The notes beneath the pieces are model-generated. The model had not been told where the DNA came from, did no database searches, and saw only the letters and a list, made by a program, of their open reading frames with translations. Shown piece by piece: positions 1 through 5,923 of a stretch of 9,930 nt of DNA. Made by a program: the position numbers and the translations under genes. Within the stretch, counting starts at the first letter, position 1. Each line of letters opens with the position of its first letter. Origin of the DNA: Clostridia bacterium (GTDB lineage: Bacteria > Bacillota_A > Clostridia > Christensenellales > Aristaeellaceae); assembly GCA_017398245.1 (NCBI GenBank), contig JAFQGN010000130.1, positions 1-9,930 on the forward strand, read 5' to 3'.

Positions 1-342
1 GCAAAGGCGATCTCCGAGGCCGGGCTGCGCTACGTGCTCGACGGCGACGGCGATACCGTGCTCGATCAGCTGCCCGCGCCGGGCAGCAGCCTGACCGAAG
101 GCTCCGTCATGATGCTCTATGTGCAAAAAGACGCGCCGGCGCAGGCGACCATCCCCGTGCCGGATGTAACGGGCATGAACGTGCAGGACGCGCAGAATGC
201 GCTTAACGCATGGAACCTCAATATGGATATACAGGGCGAGGGGCTGGCCGTGCGCCAGAGCCCCGCAGCCGGAGAATATACCGTCCCCACGGCCACGGTG
301 CAGGTGGAATTCCTTCCGCCGGCCCAAAGGGACGAGGAATGA
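1..342 (+). CDS. Class B penicillin-binding protein (FtsI/SpoVD type), C-terminal PASTA tail, 5'-truncated
   Basis: Only the last 113 codons are present; the frame is open from base 1 and ends at TGA 340-342. The visible part is one PASTA domain entered midway (about residues 1-42, with the P-x-x-G-S end signature PAPGSS) and a complete second PASTA domain (about residues 50-110, starting VPDVTGMNVQDAQNAL and containing QSPAAGEYTV). PASTA domains bind muropeptides or act as structural tails. They occur at the C terminus of class B transpeptidases and PrkC-type kinases. Lying directly upstream of murE, where Bacillota carry pbpB and spoVD, this is inferred to be the division or sporulation transpeptidase that works with FtsW/SpoVE at the septum. 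The transpeptidase domain lies outside the window, so division (PbpB/FtsI) and sporulation (SpoVD) roles cannot be separated. Confidence 0.85.
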   Translation, partial: AKAISEAGLRYVLDGDGDTVLDQLPAPGSSLTEGSVMMLYVQKDAPAQATIPVPDVTGMNVQDAQNALNAWNLNMDIQGEGLAVRQSPAAGEYTVPTATVQVEFLPPAQRDEE

Positions 343-357
343 CGCGCACCGTGCGCG
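343..357. repeat. Palindrome directly after the PBP stop codon
   Basis: CGCGCACCGTGCGCG is a perfect inverted repeat starting at the first base after the TGA. As RNA it gives a 6-bp stem with a 3-nt loop. No T-run follows, so it is not a canonical intrinsic terminator. It may protect or pause the transcript, or be chance in GC-rich DNA. The rest of the 343-461 spacer holds no gene. Confidence 0.45.
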
Positions 358-405
358 CAGAACACCCTGTGATAGCGGCGGCGCTGCATCCGTCGCTGGA
401 ATGCC

Positions 406-421
406 GCGCGCCTGAGCGCGC
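406..421. repeat. Short GC hairpin in the PBP-murE spacer
   Basis: GCGCGC and GCGCGC flank the 4-nt loop CTGA, giving a 6-bp GC stem 28 nt upstream of the murE ribosome binding site. There is no T-tract after it. It is weakly supported, because alternating GC words are frequent in this GC-rich sequence. Confidence 0.3.
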
Positions 422-448
422 AGGGAAGCCTAATTCGACCCCGAATAC

Positions 449-453
449 GGAGG
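449..453 (+). promoter_or_regulatory. Ribosome binding site of murE (decides the start)
   Basis: GGAGG lies 8 nt before ATG 462 but only 2 nt before the in-frame ATG 456. The spacing favours the second ATG as the true start. Confidence 0.8.
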
Positions 454-461
454 AAATGATC

Positions 462-1907
462 ATGCTGCTGAAAGATATTGCCAAATCTGCCCCGGGGCTT
501 TTGCGCATCATCGGCAACGATGAAGTCTTTGTGCGCGCTGTGTGTTCCGACAGCCGCAAGGTAGTGCCGGGCGCGCTGTTTTTCTGCATCCCAGGCATGC
601 GCTTTGACGCGCACGATTACGCCCCGCAGGTGAAGGAAGCCGGCGCGGCGGCCATCGTGGTGGATCACGAGCTGCCGCTGGACATCCCGCAGGTGCTGGT
701 CAAGGACGTGCGCAACGCGCTTTCCTACATGGCCGCGCATTTCTACGGCAACCCGGCAAAGAAGCTGCATATGATCGGCCTGACCGGCACAAAGGGAAAG
801 ACCACCACCAGCTTCCTCATCAAATCCATTCTGGAGAAGACGGGCAAAAAGGTGGGCCTCATCGGCACGGTCTGCTCCATGATCGGCGACGAGGAACTTC
901 CCGCCACGCTCACCACGCCCGATTCTATCGAGCTGCAGCGCCTTTTGCTCAAAATGGTCGATTCCGGCGTGACCCACGTGGTCATGGAGGTCTCGGCCCA
1001 TGCGCTTGCGATGGACCGCGTGGCCGGCATCGTGTTCGATGTAGTCGGTTTCACGAATTTCTCGCAGGATCACCTCGATTATTTCCACACCATGGAAAAC
1101 TACCTGCAGGCCAAACTGCGTCTGTTCGAGCCGGATATGTGCCGCGCCGCCGCCTATAATTGCGATGACGACGCCACCAAGGCCCTTTCCGGCAAGGGCT
1201 TTACCCGCGTCGGCATCTCGGCCGACAGCGACGTCTTCGCCAAGGATATCGAGATCGGCGAGCGCGGCTGCCAGTTCCTGCTCACCTTCTACAAGCGCTA
1301 CAGCGAGCCCGTCTCGCTGCGCCTTGCGGGCATTTTCAATGTATACAACGCCCTTCTCGCCGCCACCATGTGCGATCTGCTCGGCGCAACGGGCGAGCAG
1401 ATCCGCGAAGGTCTGGAAGCCGTCGGCGGCGTTCCGGGCCGCATCGAGCTGCTCGATACCGACACGCCCTATCGCGTGATCCTGGACTACGCGCATTCGC
1501 CCGACAGTCTGGAAAACATCCTCAAGGCCATCCGCCAGACCTGCAGGCAGCGCGTGATCGCGCTGTTCGGCTGCGGAGGCGACCGCGACCATGCCAAGCG
1601 CCCGGTCATGGGCGAAATCGGCGGAAAACTGGCCGATTACTGCATCCTCACCAGCGACAACCCGCGCGGAGAGGACCCGTTTGAGATCCTCAAGTCGGTC
1701 GAAGAGGGCATCGTCAAGACCGATTGCGAATACACCGTTATCGAAAACCGGCGCGAGGCCATCCTGTACGGCATGCGCATCGCAAAGCCCGGCGACGTGC
1801 TCGTTCTGGCCGGAAAGGGCCACGAAACCTATCAGGAGATCCGCGGCGTGAAATACCCGTTCGATGAAAAGGTCGTCGTGAAGGAGCTGCTCGAGCAGCA
1901 CGCGTAA
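462..1907 (+). CDS. murE: UDP-N-acetylmuramoyl-L-alanyl-D-glutamate--2,6-diaminopimelate ligase (MurE)
   Basis: A cytoplasmic ATP-dependent Mur ligase that adds the third stem-peptide residue to UDP-MurNAc-L-Ala-D-Glu. It has 481 aa, normal for the family. An N-terminal UDP-binding domain includes TTPD. The central ATPase domain has the P-loop GTKGKTT (109-115) and YLQAK with the expected carbamylated Lys218. LDYAHSP (341-347) precedes the C-terminal domain, which carries DNPR at 399-402. DNPR is the known signature for meso-DAP rather than L-lysine, so DAP-type peptidoglycan is predicted. The P-loop has Lys where most MurE proteins have Asn (GTNGKTT). I chose ATG 462 for its 8-nt spacing from GGAGG; ATG 456 would add two residues. 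It follows the PBP gene after 119 nt, as in the Bacillus spoVD-murE order. murF does not follow. Confidence 0.95.
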   Translation: MLLKDIAKSAPGLLRIIGNDEVFVRAVCSDSRKVVPGALFFCIPGMRFDAHDYAPQVKEAGAAAIVVDHELPLDIPQVLVKDVRNALSYMAAHFYGNPAKKLHMIGLTGTKGKTTTSFLIKSILEKTGKKVGLIGTVCSMIGDEELPATLTTPDSIELQRLLLKMVDSGVTHVVMEVSAHALAMDRVAGIVFDVVGFTNFSQDHLDYFHTMENYLQAKLRLFEPDMCRAAAYNCDDDATKALSGKGFTRVGISADSDVFAKDIEIGERGCQFLLTFYKRYSEPVSLRLAGIFNVYNALLAATMCDLLGATGEQIREGLEAVGGVPGRIELLDTDTPYRVILDYAHSPDSLENILKAIRQTCRQRVIALFGCGGDRDHAKRPVMGEIGGKLADYCILTSDNPRGEDPFEILKSVEEGIVKTDCEYTVIENRREAILYGMRIAKPGDVLVLAGKGHETYQEIRGVKYPFDEKVVVKELLEQHA

Positions 1908-1916
1908 GGGAATCGT

Positions 1917-1941
1917 CAGGGGTTCCGCCCCCGAACCCCTG
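1917..1941. repeat. Inverted repeat 1 (9-bp stem) downstream of murE
   Basis: CAGGGGTTC (1917-1925) and GAACCCCTG (1933-1941) are perfect complements around a 7-nt C-rich loop, beginning 9 nt after the murE stop. A second hairpin follows with no gap. No T-run follows either one, so it is not a standard terminator. The paired design resembles dispersed palindromic repeats in intergenic regions of GC-rich gut Clostridia; that comparison is from memory and was not searched. Confidence 0.75.
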
Positions 1942-1964
1942 CCAAGGGGAATGATTCCCCTTGG
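1942..1964. repeat. Inverted repeat 2 (10-bp stem) downstream of murE
   Basis: CCAAGGGGAA (1942-1951) and TTCCCCTTGG (1955-1964) pair perfectly around a 3-nt loop. The sequence abuts the preceding hairpin. The words AAGGGAATC near 1906-1914 and GGAACCCT at 1963-1970 are partly complementary to pieces of the two hairpins, so alternative folds are possible. It lacks the U-tract of a Rho-independent terminator. Confidence 0.75.
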
Positions 1965-2026
1965 AACCCTCAATTTGGGATAAGGGAATATGGACAGGCA
2001 CGGCGCTTTGTTCGAAGAACGCATAA

Positions 2027-2066
2027 TGCGGAGTCTGTCTTCAATCCGGCGTTAGTGCCCTCCGCA
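2027..2066. repeat. Weak long-loop stem in the murE-mraY spacer
   Basis: TGCGGAG (2027-2033) is complementary to CTCCGCA (2060-2066) across a 26-nt loop. No ORF with a ribosome binding site and no convincing promoter was found in 1965-2130. This stem is the only other structure I see there, and it may be chance. Confidence 0.3.
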
Positions 2067-2130
2067 CGTACTGTCAGCTATCAGAAAAGAGCAAAAAGGA
2101 TATTCCGCTGGCTGATCTTAGATTTGGCGG

Positions 2131-2190
2131 CAGCAAATGTCAGCGGCCACTGGCCGCCGGCAGTTAATGTGAGCGGGCACTGCCCGCCGC
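2131..2190. repeat. Two 30-bp tandem repeats, each containing a hairpin
   Basis: Units 2131-2160 and 2161-2190 agree at 24 of 30 positions. Each has an internal hairpin with a 6-bp stem and the loop ACT: GCGGCC/GGCCGC at 2143-2148 and 2152-2157, and GCGGGC/GCCCGC at 2173-2178 and 2182-2187. The two stem differences are paired: a C-G pair in unit 1 is a G-C pair in unit 2. This suggests selection on the fold or descent from a palindromic repeat family. The array ends 10 nt before the mraY Shine-Dalgarno and could affect its translation. Function unknown. Confidence 0.8.
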
Positions 2191-2214
2191 ACGGTTACAC
2201 AGGAGGAGAGAATC

Positions 2215-3207
2215 ATGCAAAGATTGATCTGGTGCGTTCTGCTGGCCTTCGCCATTGCGCTGGCGCTCGGCCCGGTGGTCATCCCGTGGCTGAAGAAAAT
2301 GAAGTTCGGCCAGAATATCAACGAACTCGGCCCCGCCACCCATAAGGTCAAGCAGGGCACCCCGCAGATGGGCGGCATCATCTTCATGGGCGCGATGGCG
2401 CTCGTGCCGGTCATCCTGCACCGCCCGGGCACGAGCTGGACGTACATCCCTGTGGCCATCATCAGCATCCTCGGCTTCGGTGCGATCGGTTTTGTGGACG
2501 ATTTTATCAAGATCAAGATGAAGCGCAGCCTTGGCCTGACCCCGAAGCAGAAGATGATCCCGCAGCTTGTGCTGTCCATTGGCCTTGCCGTGTGGGCGTA
2601 TTTTGAGGTGGGCTCCAGCCTGACCGTGCCGTTCTTCGGCGTGGAATGGGATCTTGGCTGGCTGTTCATTCCGTTTATGGTGTTCGTGCTCGTCGGCACG
2701 GTCAATTCGGCCAATCTGCTCGACGGCTGCGACGGCCTGCTCGCCGGCTGTTCCATGATCGATTTCATCACCCTCGCGCTGATCACGCTTCTCATGTTCC
2801 AGGGCGCGACCGGCGCCGAGGCGGACGGCTATTACAACCTGACCCTCGTCTGCGGCGCATGCGCAGGCGCGCTGCTGGGCTTCCTCAGGTATAATTCCCA
2901 CCCGGCGAACGTATTTATGGGCGACAGTGGTTCCTTCGCCATCGGCGGAGCCATCGCCGCCGTGGTGCTGTGCACAAGGCTGACTCTGCTCTTGCCGCTC
3001 ATCGGCATCTGCATGATGACCAGCTCCCTCTCCGTGATTATCCAGGTGTGCTATTTCAAGGCCACCCACGGCAAGCGCATCTTCAAGATGTCGCCCCTTC
3101 AGCACCATTTTGAGCTTTCCGGCATGCCCGAAACGCATGTTGTGAGCATGTATTACATCGTCACGGCTATCGTGTGCCTGGTCGCGCTGACCGGCTTCAC
3201 GGCCTGA
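2215..3207 (+). CDS. mraY: Phospho-N-acetylmuramoyl-pentapeptide-transferase (MraY)
   Basis: An integral membrane enzyme that transfers phospho-MurNAc-pentapeptide from UDP to undecaprenyl phosphate, forming lipid I. It has 330 aa, within the family range, and many hydrophobic segments starting with TM1 at about residues 4-24. Family motifs in order are HKVKQGTPQMGG (43-54), DD at 95-96 in the VDDFIK loop, NLLDGCDGL (167-175), FMGDSGS with Asp237, and PLQHHFEL (294-301). Two motifs are off consensus: the usual HHH triad is Gln296-His-His, and the usual NLTDG is NLLDG, a form closer to WecA/TagO relatives. Context and the remaining motifs still support MraY over those relatives. ATG 2215 is preceded by AGGAGG (2201-2206) at 8 nt. 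A repeat-rich spacer separates it from murE. Confidence 0.92.
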   Translation: MQRLIWCVLLAFAIALALGPVVIPWLKKMKFGQNINELGPATHKVKQGTPQMGGIIFMGAMALVPVILHRPGTSWTYIPVAIISILGFGAIGFVDDFIKIKMKRSLGLTPKQKMIPQLVLSIGLAVWAYFEVGSSLTVPFFGVEWDLGWLFIPFMVFVLVGTVNSANLLDGCDGLLAGCSMIDFITLALITLLMFQGATGAEADGYYNLTLVCGACAGALLGFLRYNSHPANVFMGDSGSFAIGGAIAAVVLCTRLTLLLPLIGICMMTSSLSVIIQVCYFKATHGKRIFKMSPLQHHFELSGMPETHVVSMYYIVTAIVCLVALTGFTA

Positions 3208-3220
3208 CGCACATACGGCC

Positions 3221-3271
3221 TTTTCGGCACGAAAAACAGGGGGCGGCGCAAGCTTCCCCCGTTTGTCTTTT
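3221..3271 (+). terminator. Possible intrinsic terminator or attenuator between mraY and murD
   Basis: Two stems lie in the 92-nt spacer. TTTTCG/CGAAAA (3221-3226 and 3230-3235) has a 3-nt loop. GGGGG/CCCCC (3239-3243 and 3256-3260) has a 12-nt loop and could extend through AAA/TTT around a small internal loop. The T-rich run TTTGTCTTTT (3262-3271) follows the second stem. This has the shape of a weak Rho-independent terminator, but murD starts 29 nt later in the same direction, so attenuation or partial read-through is more plausible than full termination. Confidence 0.35.
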
Positions 3272-3299
3272 GGAGAAGATCGAGCGGAGGAATGAAAAT

Positions 3300-4661
3300 A
3301 TGGCAGAAAAACGCGTACTGGTCATGGGCATGGCGCGCTCGGGCATCGCAGCGGCGCAGCTGCTTGCGCAAACGGGCAGCACGGCTATTATCAACGACAG
3401 GAAGACCGAGGCGGAGCTTGGCGAGGGCATGGCCCCGCTGCACAGGGAAAATGTGGAATGGCGTCTGGGCGAAGACCCCGTCGCTCTGATGAACGAGGCC
3501 GACGCGCTCGTGCTCAGCCCCGGCATCCCGGATACCCACCCGGCGGTGCAGGCCGCAAAGGCGCAGGGTAAGGAAGTGCTGGCCGAGATCGAGCTGGCCT
3601 GGCGCATGTTCCGCGGGACTACCGTCTCCATCACCGGCACAAACGGAAAAACCACCACCACAACTCTGCTCACCGAAATCTTCAAAAACGCGGGCAGAAA
3701 GGCCGACGCCGTGGGCAATATCGGCGTGCCGTTCACCGGCATCTGCTTTGATTCCAAGAAAGAGGATATCGCCGTGTGCGAGGTCAGCTCCTTCCAGATG
3801 GAGACCTGCTCCCTCTTCCGCCCGAAGGCCGCGGCGGTGCTGAACATCACGCCGGACCATCTGAACCGGCACGGCACGATGGACGTGTACATCGGCCTGA
3901 AAAAGAAGATGTTCGCCAATATGGCGGGCGAGGACACGCTTGTGCTCAACTGGGGCGATGCGACCGTTCGCGAAATGGCCAAGGACGCGCGTTGCCGCGT
4001 GGCCTATTTCAGCCGCAACGACGATATCGAATACGGCGCATTCGTGCGCGGGGGAATGATCCTCTTCGGCGCAAAGGACGGCGCGCAGGAGATCTGCCCG
4101 GCCGAGGACGTGTTCATTCAGGGCGACCATAACCTGGAAAACGCGTTGGCCGCAACGGCCATGGCCATGGCGATGGGCGTGAGCGCGGATGTGGTCGCGC
4201 ACACCCTGCGCACCTTCCGCGGGGTCGAGCACCGCATCGAAACGGTCATGACCATCCGCGGCGTCACCTTTATCAACGATTCCAAGGGCACCAATGCGGA
4301 TTCCACCGTCGTCGCCGTGCGCACGATGAAAAAGCCCACCGTGCTCATCGCCGGCGGCTCCGAAAAGAAGCAGGATTTCACCGAGCTCTGTCAGGAGATT
4401 TGCAAATCGCAGATCAAAGAGGTCGTGCTCATCGGCGTCACGGCCGAGCAGATGCGCCGTCAGCTGATGGAAAACGGCTTCGATCGCGTGCACATGGCCG
4501 GAAGCGATTTCGAAAAGGCCATCCGCATGGCGCAGGGCCTCGCCTGCGAGGGCTGGAACGTGCTGCTCAGCCCGGCGAACGCCAGCTTCGATATGTTCGC
4601 CGATTACGAAAAGCGCGGCGAGATCTTCAAGCAGATCGTCGCGAAGCTTTCGGAGGAATAA
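3300..4661 (+). CDS. murD: UDP-N-acetylmuramoyl-L-alanine--D-glutamate ligase (MurD)
   Basis: A cytoplasmic Mur ligase that adds D-glutamate to UDP-MurNAc-L-Ala using ATP. It has 453 aa, typical for the family. The N-terminal UDP-binding Rossmann-like domain begins RVLVMGMARSG. The central domain has the P-loop GTNGKTT (113-119) and YIGLKKKMF, with Lys201 as the expected carbamylated lysine. The C-terminal domain has EHRIE (310-314), NDSKGTN (326-332), AGGSEKKQDF (351-360, where many relatives have GG-x-DKG-x-DF) and the SPANASFDMF ending. The chosen ATG has GGAGG (3286-3290) 9 nt upstream; the ATG at 3292 is out of frame. The stop TAA is followed immediately by the ftsW start, and the ftsW ribosome binding site lies inside the last murD codons, so the two are probably translationally coupled. 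Confidence 0.95.
   Translation: MAEKRVLVMGMARSGIAAAQLLAQTGSTAIINDRKTEAELGEGMAPLHRENVEWRLGEDPVALMNEADALVLSPGIPDTHPAVQAAKAQGKEVLAEIELAWRMFRGTTVSITGTNGKTTTTTLLTEIFKNAGRKADAVGNIGVPFTGICFDSKKEDIAVCEVSSFQMETCSLFRPKAAAVLNITPDHLNRHGTMDVYIGLKKKMFANMAGEDTLVLNWGDATVREMAKDARCRVAYFSRNDDIEYGAFVRGGMILFGAKDGAQEICPAEDVFIQGDHNLENALAATAMAMAMGVSADVVAHTLRTFRGVEHRIETVMTIRGVTFINDSKGTNADSTVVAVRTMKKPTVLIAGGSEKKQDFTELCQEICKSQIKEVVLIGVTAEQMRRQLMENGFDRVHMAGSDFEKAIRMAQGLACEGWNVLLSPANASFDMFADYEKRGEIFKQIVAKLSEE
4652..4656 (+). promoter_or_regulatory. Ribosome binding site of ftsW inside the murD 3' end
   Basis: GGAGG lies 5 nt before TTG 4662 and within the last codons of murD. It supports the TTG start; the nearby ATG at 4693 is out of frame. 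Confidence 0.65.
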
Positions 4662-5837
4662 TTGATCGGCCCCCGCGTTTTCGAGGCTAAAGATGGCGGC
4701 CTTGCGCCGCAGAATTCGCTTTTTCGCGCGCGCGGGCCCGTCTCGCGCGGCGTGCTCGGGGCGGCGTTTGCGCTGCTGGCGATCGGCCTTGTCACGCTGT
4801 ATGCCGCCTCGTTTTACAACGCGCAGGATACGGCCAACGACGCGCTGGCCGAGGTAAAGGGGCAGATTCGCGGCGTGGCGCTGGGCCTTGTGCTCATGCT
4901 CGTCGCCAGCCGGCTGGATTACCGCTACTGGCAGCGAAGCGTGCCCGCGCTGAGCCTGATCGCGCTGAGCACGGCGCTGCTCATTCTGGTGGCCATTCCC
5001 GGCATCGGGCAGCGGCTGAACGGCTCGCGCCGGTGGCTGCGGCTGGGGCCGGTCAGCTTCCAGCCCTCGGAGCTGGCCAAATACGCCATGGTGCTCTTTC
5101 TGGCGCGCGCGCTTTCCATGCCCAATCGAGATATCACAAAACTTTTCACCGGGCTTGCGCCGCTGTTTGTGGTGCCGGGCATGTTCTTTCTGCTCATCCT
5201 TTTGCAGCCGAACCTCTCAACCGCCGGGTCGATTCTGATCGTTGCGGTGGTCATGGTCACGCTCGCGGGCGCAAGATGGAGCCATCTCGGCCTTGCGGGC
5301 GTCGCAGGCGCGGGCCTGTTTGCGTTTTACGCCTGGTCGGAGCCCTACCGTCGCGAACGCCTTCTCTCCTTTCGCGATCCGTTTGCCAAGCTCTCGGACG
5401 AGGGCTATCAGCTTGCGCAATCGCTCATCGCGTTCGGCTCAGGCGGGCTGTTCGGCTGCGGCATCGGGCAGGGCAGGCAGAAATACGGCTTTCTGCCCTA
5501 TCCGGAATCGGATTTCATCTTCGCCGTCGTGGGCGAGGACATGGGCCTTGCGGGCTGTGTGGGCATCATCGCGCTCTTTGGCGTGTTCCTGTTTTACGGC
5601 CTTCGCACCGCCATGCGCTGCAGCGATAAATTCGGCTCCCTTCTGGCCGGAGGCATCACCAGCATGATCGGCGTGCAGTTTGTGATGAACATCGCCGTCG
5701 TCACCGGGCTCATGCCCACCACCGGCCTGCCGCTGCCGTTCTTCAGCGCGGGCGGAACGAGCGTTTCCATCATTTTGGCCGCAGTAGGCGTGCTTTTGAG
5801 CATTTCGCGCGAAGAAGGCCGCCTCCCTTCGGGCTGA
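4662..5837 (+). CDS. ftsW: Septal peptidoglycan glycosyltransferase FtsW (SEDS family)
   Basis: A polytopic membrane protein that polymerises lipid II into septal glycan strands with a partner class B PBP, probably the PBP encoded upstream. It has 391 aa. About 30 cytoplasmic residues precede TM1 (about 31-51), and several hydrophobic segments follow. SEDS landmarks are GSRRWLRLGPVSFQPSELAK (121-140), LLQPNLSTAG (180-189), YRRERLLSFRDPF (229-241), GSGGLFGCGIGQGRQK (259-274), SDFIFAVVGED with Asp284 at the position of the catalytic aspartate known in FtsW/RodA, and LPLPFFSAGGTS (357-367). It starts with TTG at the base after the murD stop, supported by GGAGG at 5 nt. By position it could equally be called SpoVE, the sporulation paralogue; sequence alone does not separate them. 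murG does not follow. Confidence 0.92.
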   Translation: MIGPRVFEAKDGGLAPQNSLFRARGPVSRGVLGAAFALLAIGLVTLYAASFYNAQDTANDALAEVKGQIRGVALGLVLMLVASRLDYRYWQRSVPALSLIALSTALLILVAIPGIGQRLNGSRRWLRLGPVSFQPSELAKYAMVLFLARALSMPNRDITKLFTGLAPLFVVPGMFFLLILLQPNLSTAGSILIVAVVMVTLAGARWSHLGLAGVAGAGLFAFYAWSEPYRRERLLSFRDPFAKLSDEGYQLAQSLIAFGSGGLFGCGIGQGRQKYGFLPYPESDFIFAVVGEDMGLAGCVGIIALFGVFLFYGLRTAMRCSDKFGSLLAGGITSMIGVQFVMNIAVVTGLMPTTGLPLPFFSAGGTSVSIILAAVGVLLSISREEGRLPSG

Positions 5838-5889
5838 ATAGCGTCTTTTCGGCATGGAAACGGAAAAAATGCGCACCCTTTCTCTTGCC

Positions 5890-5906
5890 GGTGCATACCA
5901 TGCACC
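5890..5906 (+). promoter_or_regulatory. Hairpin just upstream of the murA ribosome binding site
   Basis: GGTGCAT (5890-5896) and ATGCACC (5900-5906) pair perfectly around the loop ACC, ending 5 nt before GGAGG. The left arm could alternatively pair with GCACC at 5873-5877, so two exclusive folds are possible. A role in murA translation or transcript stability is speculative. Confidence 0.4.
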
Positions 5907-5911
5907 ATGGC

Positions 5912-5916
5912 GGAGG
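5912..5916 (+). promoter_or_regulatory. Ribosome binding site of murA
   Basis: GGAGG, within GGAGGTGAGG, lies 7 nt before ATG 5924. It rules out the in-frame TTG at 5885, which has no ribosome binding site. Confidence 0.8.
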
Positions 5917-5923
5917 TGAGGAA

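Noticed and set aside
117..2024. A 635-codon open frame on the minus strand opposite the PBP end and murE
   Set aside because: It spans two well-supported plus-strand gene regions, has no family motifs, and is the kind of open antisense frame expected in GC-rich coding DNA. The same applies to 2164-3138, 3153-4493, 5594-6841, 6885-8123 and 8173-9102 on the minus strand.
2007..2027. Promoter-like TTGTTC and CATAAT ahead of mraY
   Set aside because: The spacing between the hexamers is only 8 bp, far too short for a sigma-A promoter, and neither hexamer is a good match.
2131..2190. Possible minimal CRISPR array
   Set aside because: The two 30-bp units are directly abutting with no unique spacer, and no cas genes are nearby.
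2055..2345. Small plus-strand ORF overlapping the tandem repeats and the mraY start
   Set aside because: No ribosome binding site, a repetitive translation that comes from the 30-bp repeat, and overlap with mraY in another frame.
5033..5629. A 198-codon ORF in another frame inside ftsW
   Set aside because: Its translation is Arg/Ala-rich shadow sequence with no motifs, while the ftsW frame carries all SEDS landmarks.
5885..5923. Upstream TTG start for murA
   Set aside because: It has no Shine-Dalgarno and would translate through the hairpin and the real GGAGG; ATG 5924 also puts the catalytic lysine at the family position, Lys22.
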